Source: Halorubellus salinus
GTDB taxonomy: Archaea > Halobacteriota > Halobacteria > Halobacteriales > Natrialbaceae
Length of the DNA: 64,000 bases
Reading direction: 5' to 3'
Assembly (NCBI RefSeq): GCF_020567525.1
Contig: NZ_JAJCVI010000003.1
Location: 186,001-250,000 of the forward strand
The notes below the pieces were generated by a model that had not been told where the DNA came from, did no database searches, and saw nothing but the letters and a program-made list of their open reading frames with translations. A program made the position numbers and the translations under genes. This document shows positions 1 to 7,434 of this stretch, piece by piece. Each line of letters starts with the position of its first letter. The stretch's first letter is position 1.

Positions 1-282
1 ATCTTCTTCGTCTGGTACCACCACCGATGCGACGTCTGCGGGTTTTCAGCGATGATCTTCCTCGACCGACACTTCGTCGTGCACCCGACCGTCGCCGCGT
101 TCTACCACGACCACGGCTACGACCCGTTCGGTCCCGAGTGGCTCCGCGTGGCGGCGGAGACCATCGCCTCACAGACCGTCGTCACCGAGGACCCGTTCGA
201 ACTCGAAGTTCACCTGGCGATAGACGACGACGCGCTCACGGTGACGCTCGACGGGAACGGCGACGTCCTCGCGGTCGCGTAA
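1..282 (+). CDS. DUF7351-type zinc-ribbon HTH regulator, C-terminal part (5' end outside window)
   Basis: Frame 1 is open from the first base to the TAA at 280-282, giving the last 93 residues of a longer protein. A CDVCGF zinc knuckle (bases 28-45) is followed by an HPTVAAFYHDHGYDPFG stretch and a beta-rich acidic tail. The same order is seen in the C-terminus of the complete regulator at 54102-55229 in this window (CTNCGF, then LGFLFEHDVDPF, then a strand-rich tail). In that protein these elements follow an ArsR-like winged helix, so this is probably a transcriptional regulator as well. The winged helix itself lies outside the window, so the function is inferred from the paralogue only. Confidence 0.7.
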   Translation: MFFVWYHHRCDVCGFSAMIFLDRHFVVHPTVAAFYHDHGYDPFGPEWLRVAAETIASQTVVTEDPFELEVHLAIDDDALTVTLDGNGDVLAVA

Positions 283-473
283 GGTTCGACGATGACGTCG
301 ACGTCCTCCATCAGCCGCGTCCGGCGAGTGAGAATCGCGAGATACCCGGCGACGAAGACGTGCTCGACGTCGAGGTCGGCGAGCATCCTGGAACACTCGA
401 TGCCGAGGTCGTCGACGACGTTCGATTCCCAACCGACGTGGAGCGGGTCGTCACTGGGCCCTTTCCCGCCCAT
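283..473 (-). pseudogene. Truncated DUF6036-type nucleotidyltransferase remnant
   Basis: Reading leftward from the ATG at 473, the frame encodes about 64 residues with the pattern VEHVFVAGYLAILTRRTR and then LMEDVDVIVEP. This resembles the start of haloarchaeal DUF6036-like nucleotidyltransferases, where a glycine-containing segment is followed by the metal-binding DxD of the polymerase-beta fold. Homology ends exactly where the neighbouring regulator's stop codon (280-282) begins. Beyond it the frame is only antisense to that gene, so the C-terminal two thirds are missing. I read it as a deletion remnant. It lies downstream of the hydantoinase on the same strand. Confidence 0.5.
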
Positions 474-527
474 ACCCTGCGTTCCGCCGTCTTCGCATCA
501 AAATGCACGCCGGGTCGAGGTGTCGAA

Positions 528-1910
528 TCACTCGGCGTCCGCGTCGATCGGGCGGTCGACGTGCGTGCCGCGGCCGCGCTCGGCGACGACGTCGCCGTGC
601 TCGTAGGCGACCTCGCCGCGGACGACCGTGTGGGTCGGCCAGCCGGTGACGTCGCGGCCCGTGTACATCGTGTAGTCCGCGGCGGACTGGAGGAGGTCGG
701 GCGTGACGGTCTTCGTCTCCTCCAGGTCGACGACGGCGAGGTCGGCATCGCTCCCGACGCGAATCGCGCCCTTCTTCGGGTAGAGGTCGTACGCCTTCGC
801 GGCGTTCGCGCTCGTCACCTGGGCGACGCGCCGGAGCGAGAGCCGGTCCTCGTGGTAGCCCTCGGAGAGCACCAGCGGGAGCATCGTCGCGGAGGACGGC
901 GACCCCCACATGGAGTCCCAGATGTCCTCGCCGACCTTGTTCGCCCGCTTGTTCGAGATGTGGTCGGTGCCGACGACCGAGAGCGTACCGTCCGCGAGGC
1001 GCTCCCAGAGCACGTCCTGATGTTCCTCGGAACGAACGGGCGGGTTGATCTTGTGGCGGTCGTCGCACTCGTCTCGCGTCAGGCAGAGGTAGTGCGTGCA
1101 CGTCTCGCCCGTGACGCCGTACCCCTGCTCGCGGAGTGCCGCGAGCTCGTTCGCGGTCTCCTTCGCGCTCACGTGGACGACGTAGAAGTCGTCGTCGTAG
1201 TCGTGCTGGCGGGCGAGGTTCGCGCCCGAAACCATGCTCTGGGCCTCGGCGTATCCCGGGAACCGCTCGACGATGAGGTCGTAGCCCGTCGCGTCCGCCG
1301 CCCGCAGCTGGTCGGTGAGGTGGTTCGTGATCTCCGAGTTCTCCGAGTGGTACGCGAGCGTCGTCGGCGCGTCGACGTCGGCCAGTTCGCGGAGGAAGTG
1401 GTCCGAGACGTCGTCCAGCAGGTTCTGCTCGAGGTCGAACATCTCGGCGACGTCGAGCTTGTAGTTCATGTACCACTTGAACGACGTGATGCCGAGGTCG
1501 TCGACGATGTCGGGGACCTCAGCGGCGTGGTCGTGCGAGAGCAGGCCGAGCGTGAAGAAGTAGTCGTGCCGATAGTTCGCCTCGGCCGCCTCGAAGAACT
1601 CGTCCATGATGTCGCCGTAGGCGCCGCCCCGGCGGAAGATGTTCCCGGTCGTGGTGACGCCGCCGACGAGCCCGGATCGGGACTCGCTCGCGGCGTCGTC
1701 GTCGAGCGGCCGGAACAACCCGTGGTGGACGTGCGGGTCGACGACGCCCGGGAACACGTGCTTCCCGCTCGCGTCCACGACGCGCTCGCCGTCGAGGCTT
1801 CCCGGATCGCCGATCGCGGAGACGACGCCGTCCGTGGCGGCGACGTCCGCCTCGAAGACGCCCTGGTCGGGACTGACGACCGTGCCGTTCGCGACGACGA
1901 GGTCGTGCAC
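528..1910 (-). CDS. Dihydropyrimidinase/hydantoinase-like metal-dependent amidohydrolase
   Basis: 460 residues, amidohydrolase superfamily. The binuclear-metal ligands of D-hydantoinases and dihydropyrimidinases are all visible: HxH at 60/62 (VDPHVHHGL), the carboxylated lysine K145 (SFKWYMNY), H188 (YHSEN), H246 (VVHVSA) and D316 (GTDHIS). Such enzymes open cyclic ureides to N-carbamoyl amino acids. The GTG start at 1910 lies 2 bases after the urocanase-homologue stop, so the genes are almost certainly co-transcribed and translationally coupled. It occupies the place a canonical hut operon gives to imidazolonepropionase, but it belongs to the hydantoinase group. With its partners it fits the step hydantoin-5-propionate to N-carbamoylglutamate in ergothioneine breakdown (inference). 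A pyrimidine or hydantoin scavenging role is the alternative. Confidence 0.85.
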   Translation of the reverse strand: MHDLVVANGTVVSPDQGVFEADVAATDGVVSAIGDPGSLDGERVVDASGKHVFPGVVDPHVHHGLFRPLDDDAASESRSGLVGGVTTTGNIFRRGGAYGDIMDEFFEAAEANYRHDYFFTLGLLSHDHAAEVPDIVDDLGITSFKWYMNYKLDVAEMFDLEQNLLDDVSDHFLRELADVDAPTTLAYHSENSEITNHLTDQLRAADATGYDLIVERFPGYAEAQSMVSGANLARQHDYDDDFYVVHVSAKETANELAALREQGYGVTGETCTHYLCLTRDECDDRHKINPPVRSEEHQDVLWERLADGTLSVVGTDHISNKRANKVGEDIWDSMWGSPSSATMLPLVLSEGYHEDRLSLRRVAQVTSANAAKAYDLYPKKGAIRVGSDADLAVVDLEETKTVTPDLLQSAADYTMYTGRDVTGWPTHTVVRGEVAYEHGDVVAERGRGTHVDRPIDADAE

Positions 1911-1912
1911 GG

Positions 1913-3709
1913 CTAGTCGTCCTCCGCGGACTGCGACTCCGCTTCGACCGCCGCCGGTCGACCGTCCTGGTCCGTTGGGGCGGCCTCCTCGACCGCGACG
2001 CGTTCACTCATCGGAATCGGGACGTCGGACTGCACAGCCTCGTCGACCGCCTTCTCGTAGCCCGCGTCCGCGTGCCGCATCACGGCCGTCGCCGGGTCCA
2101 CGTCGAACACGCGCCGGGCCTTCTCCGCGGCGAGGTCGCTCCCGTCGAGCACGACGTGGTTGTTCGTGCTCGTCACCTCGCCGACCGCGCCCGCGCTCGA
2201 GTGGATGCTCACGACGTCCGCCCCGGCGGCGGTGTTGAGGAGCGCGTTCAGGATCGGCCAGTCCGCGACCGCGTCGGTCCCGTCCTTCATGTCCTCGGTC
2301 GCCTCGTTCGGGTTCGCGATGCTCCCGCCGTCGAGCTGGTCGCGCGTCACGACGACCGGCGCGGACAGCTCGCCGTCGGCGACGAGTTCGTTCACGCGGA
2401 GCGCGAACCGCGCGCGCTCGCTCAACCCGGAGTCGTCCGCCTGGTAGCCGAGCCAGCACACGCGAGCGGGGAGGCCCTGGAACTGGACGTGCTCCTGCGC
2501 CAGGTCAATCCAGCGCGTGAGCGAATCGTTCTCGGGGAACAGGTCCTTGACGACCTCGTCGGTCCGGTGGATGTCGTCGGGGTCGCCCGAGAGCGCGATC
2601 CACCGGAACGGACCACGACCCTCGCAGAACAGCGGCCGGACGTACTCGGGCGCGAACCCGGGGAGGTCGTGGGCGTCCTCGAACCCACGTCTGTCGGCGA
2701 CCTGTCCGCGGATGCCGTTCCCGTACGTGAACGTCACCGCGCCGGCGTCGTGGAGGTCGAGCATCGCCTGGACGTGCCGTTCCATCGAATCCAGGCTCGC
2801 TTCGACGTACGTCTCCGGGTCGTCCTCGCGGAGCGCGTCGGCCGCCTCGACGCTGTAGTCGACGGGATAGTACCCGGTGAGTTCGTCGTGCGCGGCCGTC
2901 ATGTCCGTGAGGACGTCCGGGACGATGTCGCGGTCGCGCATCGCTTCGAGGAGTTCGACGACGTTCGCCTGCACGCCGATGCCGACCGCCTCGCCCGCCT
3001 CCGCCGCTTCCTGCGCGCGTTCCAGCGCGTCGTCGACGGTGTCCACGCGCTCGTCGCAGTACCCCTCCTCGATGCGGCGGTCGATGCGCTCGCCGCTGAC
3101 CTCCGCGACGAGACAGACGCCCTCGTTCATCGTCGCGGCCAGCGGCTGGTTCCCGCCCATCCCGCCGAGCCCCGCGGTGACGACGACCTGGCCGCGCAGG
3201 TCGCCGTCGAAGTGCTGGCGAGCGACGGTCGCGAGCGTCTCGTAGGTCCCCTGGAGGACGCCCTGCGAGCCGATGTACCCCCACGACCCGGCGGTGTAGT
3301 TCCCCATCATCATCTCGCCGGCGGCCTCGAGTTCGCGGAAGTGCTCCCAGGTGTCCCACTTCGAGACGAGGTTGGTGTTCGCGATGAGCACGCGCGGAGC
3401 GCGCTCGTGCGTTCGCAGTCGACCGACCGGTTTGCCCGACTGGACGACGAGCGTCTCGTCGTCGCCGAGGTCGCGGAGTTCCTCGACGATTGTGTCGTAC
3501 GCGTCCCAGTTCCGCGCGGCGCGCCCGACGCCCCCGTACACGACGAGGTCCTCTGGGCGCTCGGCGACCTCGGGGTCGAGGTTGTTGTTCAGCATGCGGA
3601 GCGCGGCCTCCTGCCGCCAGCCCTCGCACTCGACGTCGGTCCCGGTATTCGCACCCTCGTAGGCCCGCCACGTGTCGCTGGGCTCGCCGACGGTGGTATC
3701 GTCTGTCAT
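1913..3709 (-). CDS. Urocanase-family protein, probable thiourocanate hydratase
   Basis: 598 residues and full length for the urocanase family. The NAD+-binding loop GLGGMGGNQP (180-189), the cysteine of LFCEGRGPFRW (C362) and the MRHADAGYE C-terminal motif (544-552) are present. Several otherwise near-invariant urocanase segments are changed. The RDHLDCGS motif is RDQLDGGS (456-463), and the glycine-rich HHGGGVGMGYSQ loop is replaced by HSSAGAVGEVTS (503-514). NAD+ chemistry is therefore likely retained on a modified substrate. Thiourocanate hydratases are urocanase relatives that act on the ergothionase product, and the partner genes fit that reading. It is first in a two-gene unit with the hydantoinase, under a TATA box 29 bases upstream of the ATG. 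A divergent true urocanase (HutU) remains possible. Confidence 0.75.
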   Translation of the reverse strand: MTDDTTVGEPSDTWRAYEGANTGTDVECEGWRQEAALRMLNNNLDPEVAERPEDLVVYGGVGRAARNWDAYDTIVEELRDLGDDETLVVQSGKPVGRLRTHERAPRVLIANTNLVSKWDTWEHFRELEAAGEMMMGNYTAGSWGYIGSQGVLQGTYETLATVARQHFDGDLRGQVVVTAGLGGMGGNQPLAATMNEGVCLVAEVSGERIDRRIEEGYCDERVDTVDDALERAQEAAEAGEAVGIGVQANVVELLEAMRDRDIVPDVLTDMTAAHDELTGYYPVDYSVEAADALREDDPETYVEASLDSMERHVQAMLDLHDAGAVTFTYGNGIRGQVADRRGFEDAHDLPGFAPEYVRPLFCEGRGPFRWIALSGDPDDIHRTDEVVKDLFPENDSLTRWIDLAQEHVQFQGLPARVCWLGYQADDSGLSERARFALRVNELVADGELSAPVVVTRDQLDGGSIANPNEATEDMKDGTDAVADWPILNALLNTAAGADVVSIHSSAGAVGEVTSTNNHVVLDGSDLAAEKARRVFDVDPATAVMRHADAGYEKAVDEAVQSDVPIPMSERVAVEEAAPTDQDGRPAAVEAESQSAEDD

Positions 3710-3734
3710 GGTTTGGCGTTACGACCTTCGCGGA

Positions 3735-3742
3735 TTATATAT
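3735..3742 (-). promoter_or_regulatory. TATA box for the urocanase-homologue/hydantoinase unit
   Basis: TTATATAT is centred about 29 bases upstream of the minus-strand ATG at 3709, the spacing expected for a leaderless haloarchaeal transcript. The rightward ammonia-lyase homologue starts 133 bases away. It may share this AT-rich core or use another promoter, because no clear TATA lies 25-30 bases before its own start. Confidence 0.6.
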
Positions 3743-3874
3743 GGACCTTCCAGATGGAGGGGTAATGTTTTCCCGGGGAACCCGTCACCGTACTCGTATG
3801 CCAACAGTTCACGCGTCGCGTCCCGCAGGACCGCCGCAGGTGCCCGACGCCGCCAGTCGTTCGGGTGGTCGACG

Positions 3875-5365
3875 ATGGTGACGGTCGACGGCGCCCTGAC
3901 CGTCGACGCCGTCGAGGCGGTCGCGCGCGACGGCGCGCCCGTCGAACTCGCCTCCGAGGCGCGCGAGCGGATGGCCGCGAGCAAGCGCGTCGTCGACGAC
4001 GTCACCGACGCGAACGAGGAATCCGTCTACGGCGTCAACACGGGCTTCGGGAACCTCAAGGACATCAGTATCGACCGCGAGGACCTCGAGACCCAGCAGC
4101 ACAACCTCCTGCGGAGCCACCACGCCGCGACCGGCGACCCGCTCCCGAAGGACGTGACGCGAGCCGCCGTCCTCGTCCGCGCGAACGCGCTCGCAGTCGG
4201 CGCCTCCGGCGTCAGCGTCGACCTCGTCGAGCGGCTGCTCGCGCTCCTCGACGCCGACGTCCTCCCCGTCGTGCCGAGCGACGGGAGTGCGGACAACGCT
4301 TGCGAGCTCGCGAACGTCGGGCTCGTGCTCGCGGGCGACCCCGCCGGCGAGGCCATCGTCGACGGTGAACGCGTTTCGAGCGACGCGGCGCTCGACGCCG
4401 CGGGCCTCGACCCCTACGAGTTCGGCCCGAAGGAGGGGCTCGCGCTCATCAGCGGCACGAGCGTGCAGACCGCCCAGACCGCGCTCGCCGTCGCAACGCT
4501 CCGACGCGTCGCGACCGCGGCCGACCTCGCCGGCGCGTGGACGGTCGCGCTCGTCGGCGAGGAACCGGGCGCGTTCGACGACCGGGTCTTCGACGTGCGC
4601 GACGTCGACGGTCACCGCGCGACCGCCGCGAACGTCCGCGCACTCACCGGCGAGGACGCCCCAGACCGCGCGGACATGACCCAGGACCCCCTTTCAATCC
4701 GCACGCTCCCGCAGGTGAACGGGACGCTCCACGAGCACCTCGCGATGGTCGCCGACCCCGTCGAGCAGGAGCTGGCGAGCGCGACCGACAACCCGCTCGT
4801 GTTCCCCGACGGGACCGCGCGCTCGGTCGGCCACTTCAACGGCCAGCACCTCGCCGGGCTCGCGGACCTCCTCGCGCTCACGACGCGGAAGGTCGCCGTC
4901 GCGAGCGAACGCCGCAGCGACCGCCTCCTGGAGACGGCCGCGAACCCCCACCTCGCGACCGACCCCGGCCTCGAGACGGGACTCGCACGGGCGCAGTACG
5001 CCGCCGCGAGCCTCGTCACCGAGATGCAGACGCTCGACACCGCGAGCGACCGGTCGTTCGTCGCATCGACCGGCCAGGAGGACGTCCACGCCGCCGGGAA
5101 CCTCGCGAGCGCGAACCTCCTCGAGACCGTCGACCTGACGAGTCGCGTCGTCGCCACCGAACTGCTCTGCGCGGCGCGCGCCACCACGCAAGCTGGCGTC
5201 GACCTCCCACGCCCGCTCGACGTCGCGTACTCGAAGGTCGACGAACTCGTCGGCCTCCAGCTCGGCGACGTCACCTGGAGCGAGAAGATCGAGTGCCTCG
5301 CCGCCGCCGTCCGCCGCGGAAGCATCGTCGAAGAAGTCCGCGCCACCGGCACCGAACTCCACTGA
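3875..5365 (+). CDS. Histidine-ammonia-lyase homologue lacking the MIO triad, probable ergothionase
   Basis: 496 residues, aromatic amino-acid lyase fold. Family landmarks kept are VYGVNTGFGNL (51-61), LLRSHHAA (78-85), TDNPLVF (304-310), QDPLSIR with R276, and GQED with E402. The segment where ammonia lyases carry GSVGASGDLAPLA reads GSADNACELA (137-146), so the Ala-Ser-Gly that cyclises into the electrophilic MIO group is absent. The LLNGT asparagine is serine (LISGT, 191-195) and the QDPY tyrosine is leucine. It therefore cannot be an ordinary HutH. Ergothionases are HAL relatives without MIO that eliminate trimethylamine from ergothioneine, and the divergent urocanase homologue and hydantoinase support that. 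The ATG at 3875 has GGTGGT at 3864-3869 as a possible ribosome-binding site. A long upstream extension of this frame is antisense to the urocanase homologue and was discarded. Confidence 0.75.
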   Translation: MVTVDGALTVDAVEAVARDGAPVELASEARERMAASKRVVDDVTDANEESVYGVNTGFGNLKDISIDREDLETQQHNLLRSHHAATGDPLPKDVTRAAVLVRANALAVGASGVSVDLVERLLALLDADVLPVVPSDGSADNACELANVGLVLAGDPAGEAIVDGERVSSDAALDAAGLDPYEFGPKEGLALISGTSVQTAQTALAVATLRRVATAADLAGAWTVALVGEEPGAFDDRVFDVRDVDGHRATAANVRALTGEDAPDRADMTQDPLSIRTLPQVNGTLHEHLAMVADPVEQELASATDNPLVFPDGTARSVGHFNGQHLAGLADLLALTTRKVAVASERRSDRLLETAANPHLATDPGLETGLARAQYAAASLVTEMQTLDTASDRSFVASTGQEDVHAAGNLASANLLETVDLTSRVVATELLCAARATTQAGVDLPRPLDVAYSKVDELVGLQLGDVTWSEKIECLAAAVRRGSIVEEVRATGTELH

Positions 5366-5433
5366 CCCGCGGACGCTATCCGGGGTGCACAGCGTAGCGA
5401 GAACAACCCCGTGGAGGACCTCCTTCGGTGACA

Positions 5434-5482
5434 GAACTCCGCTGCTGAATGCGGAGTTCACACCGGCCGTGAGAGATGGCCG
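5434..5482 (+). other. Two adjacent hairpins at the border of the low-GC patch
   Basis: A perfect 9-bp stem (GAACTCCGC at 5434-5442 pairing with GCGGAGTTC at 5451-5459, 8-base loop) is followed by a 5-bp stem (CGGCC at 5464-5468 with GGCCG at 5478-5482). They lie about 70 bases after the lyase-homologue stop, exactly where base composition falls. They may form a transcription terminator or be the end of a decayed IS200/IS605-type element. No transposase is present, so neither is proven. Confidence 0.4.
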
Positions 5483-5589
5483 TGGCCTCGACATACCGAA
5501 CTGGTAGATACAGAGAGTACACTTATCGACCCACAGTAGATCCTTTCAACCGCCCATTTTAAGAGAGCTGGAAGTCACCTCTCCGAAAC

Positions 5590-5796
5590 ATGAGTGACGA
5601 CAATCAGGACACGCAATTTCGGTTGAGTTATTTGGAAAATCTCGTCATTCTTGGCCTTCTCATCAACGCTTACTACTACTTTGGAGTCCAAGGCGCGTTC
5701 ATCGCGTTAGTCCTTGCCCTCATTCTCGAACCGATCTCCAGAACAGATGTCCTCTTAAGGACATCTTCGGACGAGGACGACGAACCTCAGCAGTAG
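5590..5796 (+). CDS. Small membrane protein of unknown function
   Basis: 68 residues. The N-terminus is polar, about residues 16-45 form one long or two short hydrophobic segments (LVILGLLINAYYYFGV and then AFIALVLALILEPI), and the tail is acidic (DEDDEPQQ). Codon usage is clearly more AT-rich than in the surrounding housekeeping genes. I do not recognise the family. It stands alone in the accessory patch between the lyase homologue and the HEPN-like gene. Confidence 0.5.
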   Translation: MSDDNQDTQFRLSYLENLVILGLLINAYYYFGVQGAFIALVLALILEPISRTDVLLRTSSDEDDEPQQ

Positions 5797-5965
5797 CGAG
5801 CGTTGCCAACACGAATTGGCCCGAGAGCCATCTAAGGACTCACCAATCCAGTCTTCGTTCGGTTCGCACGCCTACCTAACAGCAGTTTCATCAGATGAGA
5901 TGTCTAACGAATAGGATTTCAACAGAGCTATCTTCCGGCGAACCGCGGTAAGGCTGATAACTGAC

Positions 5966-6760
5966 CTATCCCCTAACGAACTCCTCACTACCACTAATTA
6001 GGGTGCGGACACGATGTTTTTCGGGGTCCTCAGCATGAGCACAGGTTTCCCTGATACTCGCTAATTTCTTCATCTCATTCCAGGATGTCTTATCAATCAC
6101 GTCCGCCTCGTACAGGGTCTGGGAGAGTCTGCTAATCCCATGAGATGGATTGAATTTGGCGACCTGCTCCGACTCCTCACACAGCGTCATCAACTCTCTC
6201 TCCACCGCCACGGCCGCAACTACACCAGCAGCTCTGATGAAATCTCCTTCAAACAATTGCCAGGCTTGCTCAATTTCGTTTCGAGCAACATTCTTAGAAA
6301 CTTGACGTCGAGCTTTGAGTTCCTTGACCTCTATTTTACCTATTATACTCCGGATTATTGCCGTCTGAGCGTCTAATGCATGGAAGGTTTCGTTTGTGAC
6401 TCCTTCTGGGCTTGTGCTCGTTTTCGTATCGCCTCCAAGTCGGAGCGTTTCCTGAATAGTTTCGTAGTGAGACTGAAAGTCTTCTAAGCGAGTCGCCCGG
6501 TATTCTCGTACCAATTCCTCGGCCTTTGCGTGCCACTTTTCATACTCAATTTTCGCTTCCCGCTTCATAGGCACAGAGTCTCCAGCGTCATTCCATGCAT
6601 ACTGGACCGTCGATATCTCTGTTCGCTCCGACTCAGTTTCTATATCGCTGAGAAATCGCCGAATCCTGTCCTCAACTTCGAGTACGTCCTCGTCTAATTC
6701 TTCGACTAGTTCCTCAACCTCTTCTGATGAAAACATACTCAATATACGGAATAACCTCAC
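5966..6760 (-). CDS. HEPN/DUF4145-like protein of the accessory patch
   Basis: 264 residues. The N-terminal half is highly charged and probably coiled-coil (EEVEELVEELDEDVLEVEDRI, then YEKWHAKAEELVREYRATRLEDF). The C-terminal third is a helical domain with IRAAGVVAAVAVERELMTL and a terminal SIRETCAHAED. The R-x4-H spacing in RETCAH is the signature of HEPN-fold proteins, many of which are RNases in defence or toxin-antitoxin systems, and DUF4145 domains end in the same way. The start at 6760 is chosen because CTATAGTA at 6787-6794 lies 30 bases upstream; an in-frame ATG at 6736 is the alternative. Low GC suggests horizontal acquisition. No partner nucleotidyltransferase (MNT) gene is adjacent. 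Confidence 0.6.
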   Translation of the reverse strand: MRLFRILSMFSSEEVEELVEELDEDVLEVEDRIRRFLSDIETESERTEISTVQYAWNDAGDSVPMKREAKIEYEKWHAKAEELVREYRATRLEDFQSHYETIQETLRLGGDTKTSTSPEGVTNETFHALDAQTAIIRSIIGKIEVKELKARRQVSKNVARNEIEQAWQLFEGDFIRAAGVVAAVAVERELMTLCEESEQVAKFNPSHGISRLSQTLYEADVIDKTSWNEMKKLASIRETCAHAEDPEKHRVRTLISGSEEFVRG

Positions 6761-6971
6761 TTAGTGGTGTCTCACTGAGGGGTCGGCTATAGTAGCGTTC
6801 CTGCCGGCATTCTTGGATGAAATGACTTTGTTCCGCTACTGCTGAGTATGCCTCATCGGTCGGCGACGCTTGCACAGCACTGGATATACCTGAATCCAGC
6901 GGGACCATTATTACGGCCTCGACAGTCGTGCCGGTATGCTCGATTCTGAGTACAAGATTCCCGGCGATCAC
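6714..6971 (-). CDS. Possible small hypothetical protein overlapping the HEPN-like gene
   Basis: An 85-residue open frame with mixed, non-repetitive composition (MIAGNLVLRIEHTGTT at the start, SAVAEQSHFIQECRQERYY in the middle). Long chance frames are rarer here because GC is lower. It overlaps the start of the HEPN-like gene by 47 bases in another frame and contains that gene's likely TATA box. No family was recognised. It may be a chance frame. Confidence 0.25.
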   Translation of the reverse strand: MIAGNLVLRIEHTGTTVEAVIMVPLDSGISSAVQASPTDEAYSAVAEQSHFIQECRQERYYSRPLSETPLSEVIPYIEYVFIRRG

Positions 6972-7164
6972 AGGTTATCCCGGTCGATATCAGTCTGGCC
7001 ACAGACCTCACCCGATCCAATCTTTCAAAAGATGAACTTCGCGACGGTGATCTCTCGAGGGCTGGTTTTTCCAACCGGATCTGTCGAAGACTATCCTTAC
7101 AGACGCCAAACTCTCGGAAGCCGAACTTTTCGGCGCAGACCTCCCAACAGCTATCCTAATTTAG
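6962..7164 (+). pseudogene. Broken pentapeptide-repeat protein fragment
   Basis: Frame 2 from about 6992 reads TDLTRSNLSKDELRDGDLSR, with leucine or phenylalanine every fifth residue. The pattern then resumes in frame 1 from 7078 as DLSKTILTDAKLSEAELFGA, ending in TAG at 7162-7164. Together the two pieces give about ten A(D/N)LXX-type repeats interrupted by a frameshift near 7060-7078. There is no plausible start upstream, because a stop lies near 6946. It is the C-terminal remnant of a pentapeptide-repeat gene and marks the patch as decaying accessory DNA. Confidence 0.5.
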
Positions 7165-7434
7165 AGAGTGTCATAGAACTCTTCACAAGGAGCTTATTTT
7201 CAGTGTGAAACTGGCTCAAGACGCTGTTCACTAAGCACATCTACTGAACAGGAGATTCGGCGCCTCATCCGTGGATTGAACCGGGTTGGTGTCCCGGACT
7301 CGGTCCGTGTATGCGATACGGCCGCTGAAACGAGTCGATGGACGAGGGGCTCGGTACGACGACCTGGATTGAACAGTTGTCCAAGCAGTCGTTCGAGAAC
7401 GTCGTAGCAGCGAGGAGACGTGCGCGCCGGGTCC
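7165..7434. other. Gene-free interval after the accessory patch
   Basis: About 270 bases without a convincing gene. Base composition returns to high GC near 7260, marking the right edge of the low-GC patch. Short open frames here have atypical arginine/serine-rich composition. No transposase or complete tRNA was seen. Confidence 0.4.

Noticed and set aside
27-1916. Long plus-strand frame over the hydantoinase
   Set aside because: It is antisense to a well-supported enzyme and has arginine/valine-rich chance composition typical of GC-rich DNA.
2072-3874. 1097-residue N-terminally extended lyase homologue
   Set aside because: Everything before 3875 is antisense to the urocanase homologue; the lyase family begins at the MVTVDGALTV start.
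528-5365. Ordinary histidine utilisation operon (hutH, hutU, hutI)
   Set aside because: MIO triad missing, urocanase loop altered, the hydrolase has hydantoinase and not imidazolonepropionase signatures, and hutG/hutI are not present.
6936-7208. 90-residue plus-strand frame in the accessory patch
   Set aside because: The pentapeptide pattern in the two other frames explains this DNA better, and the frame shows no domain.
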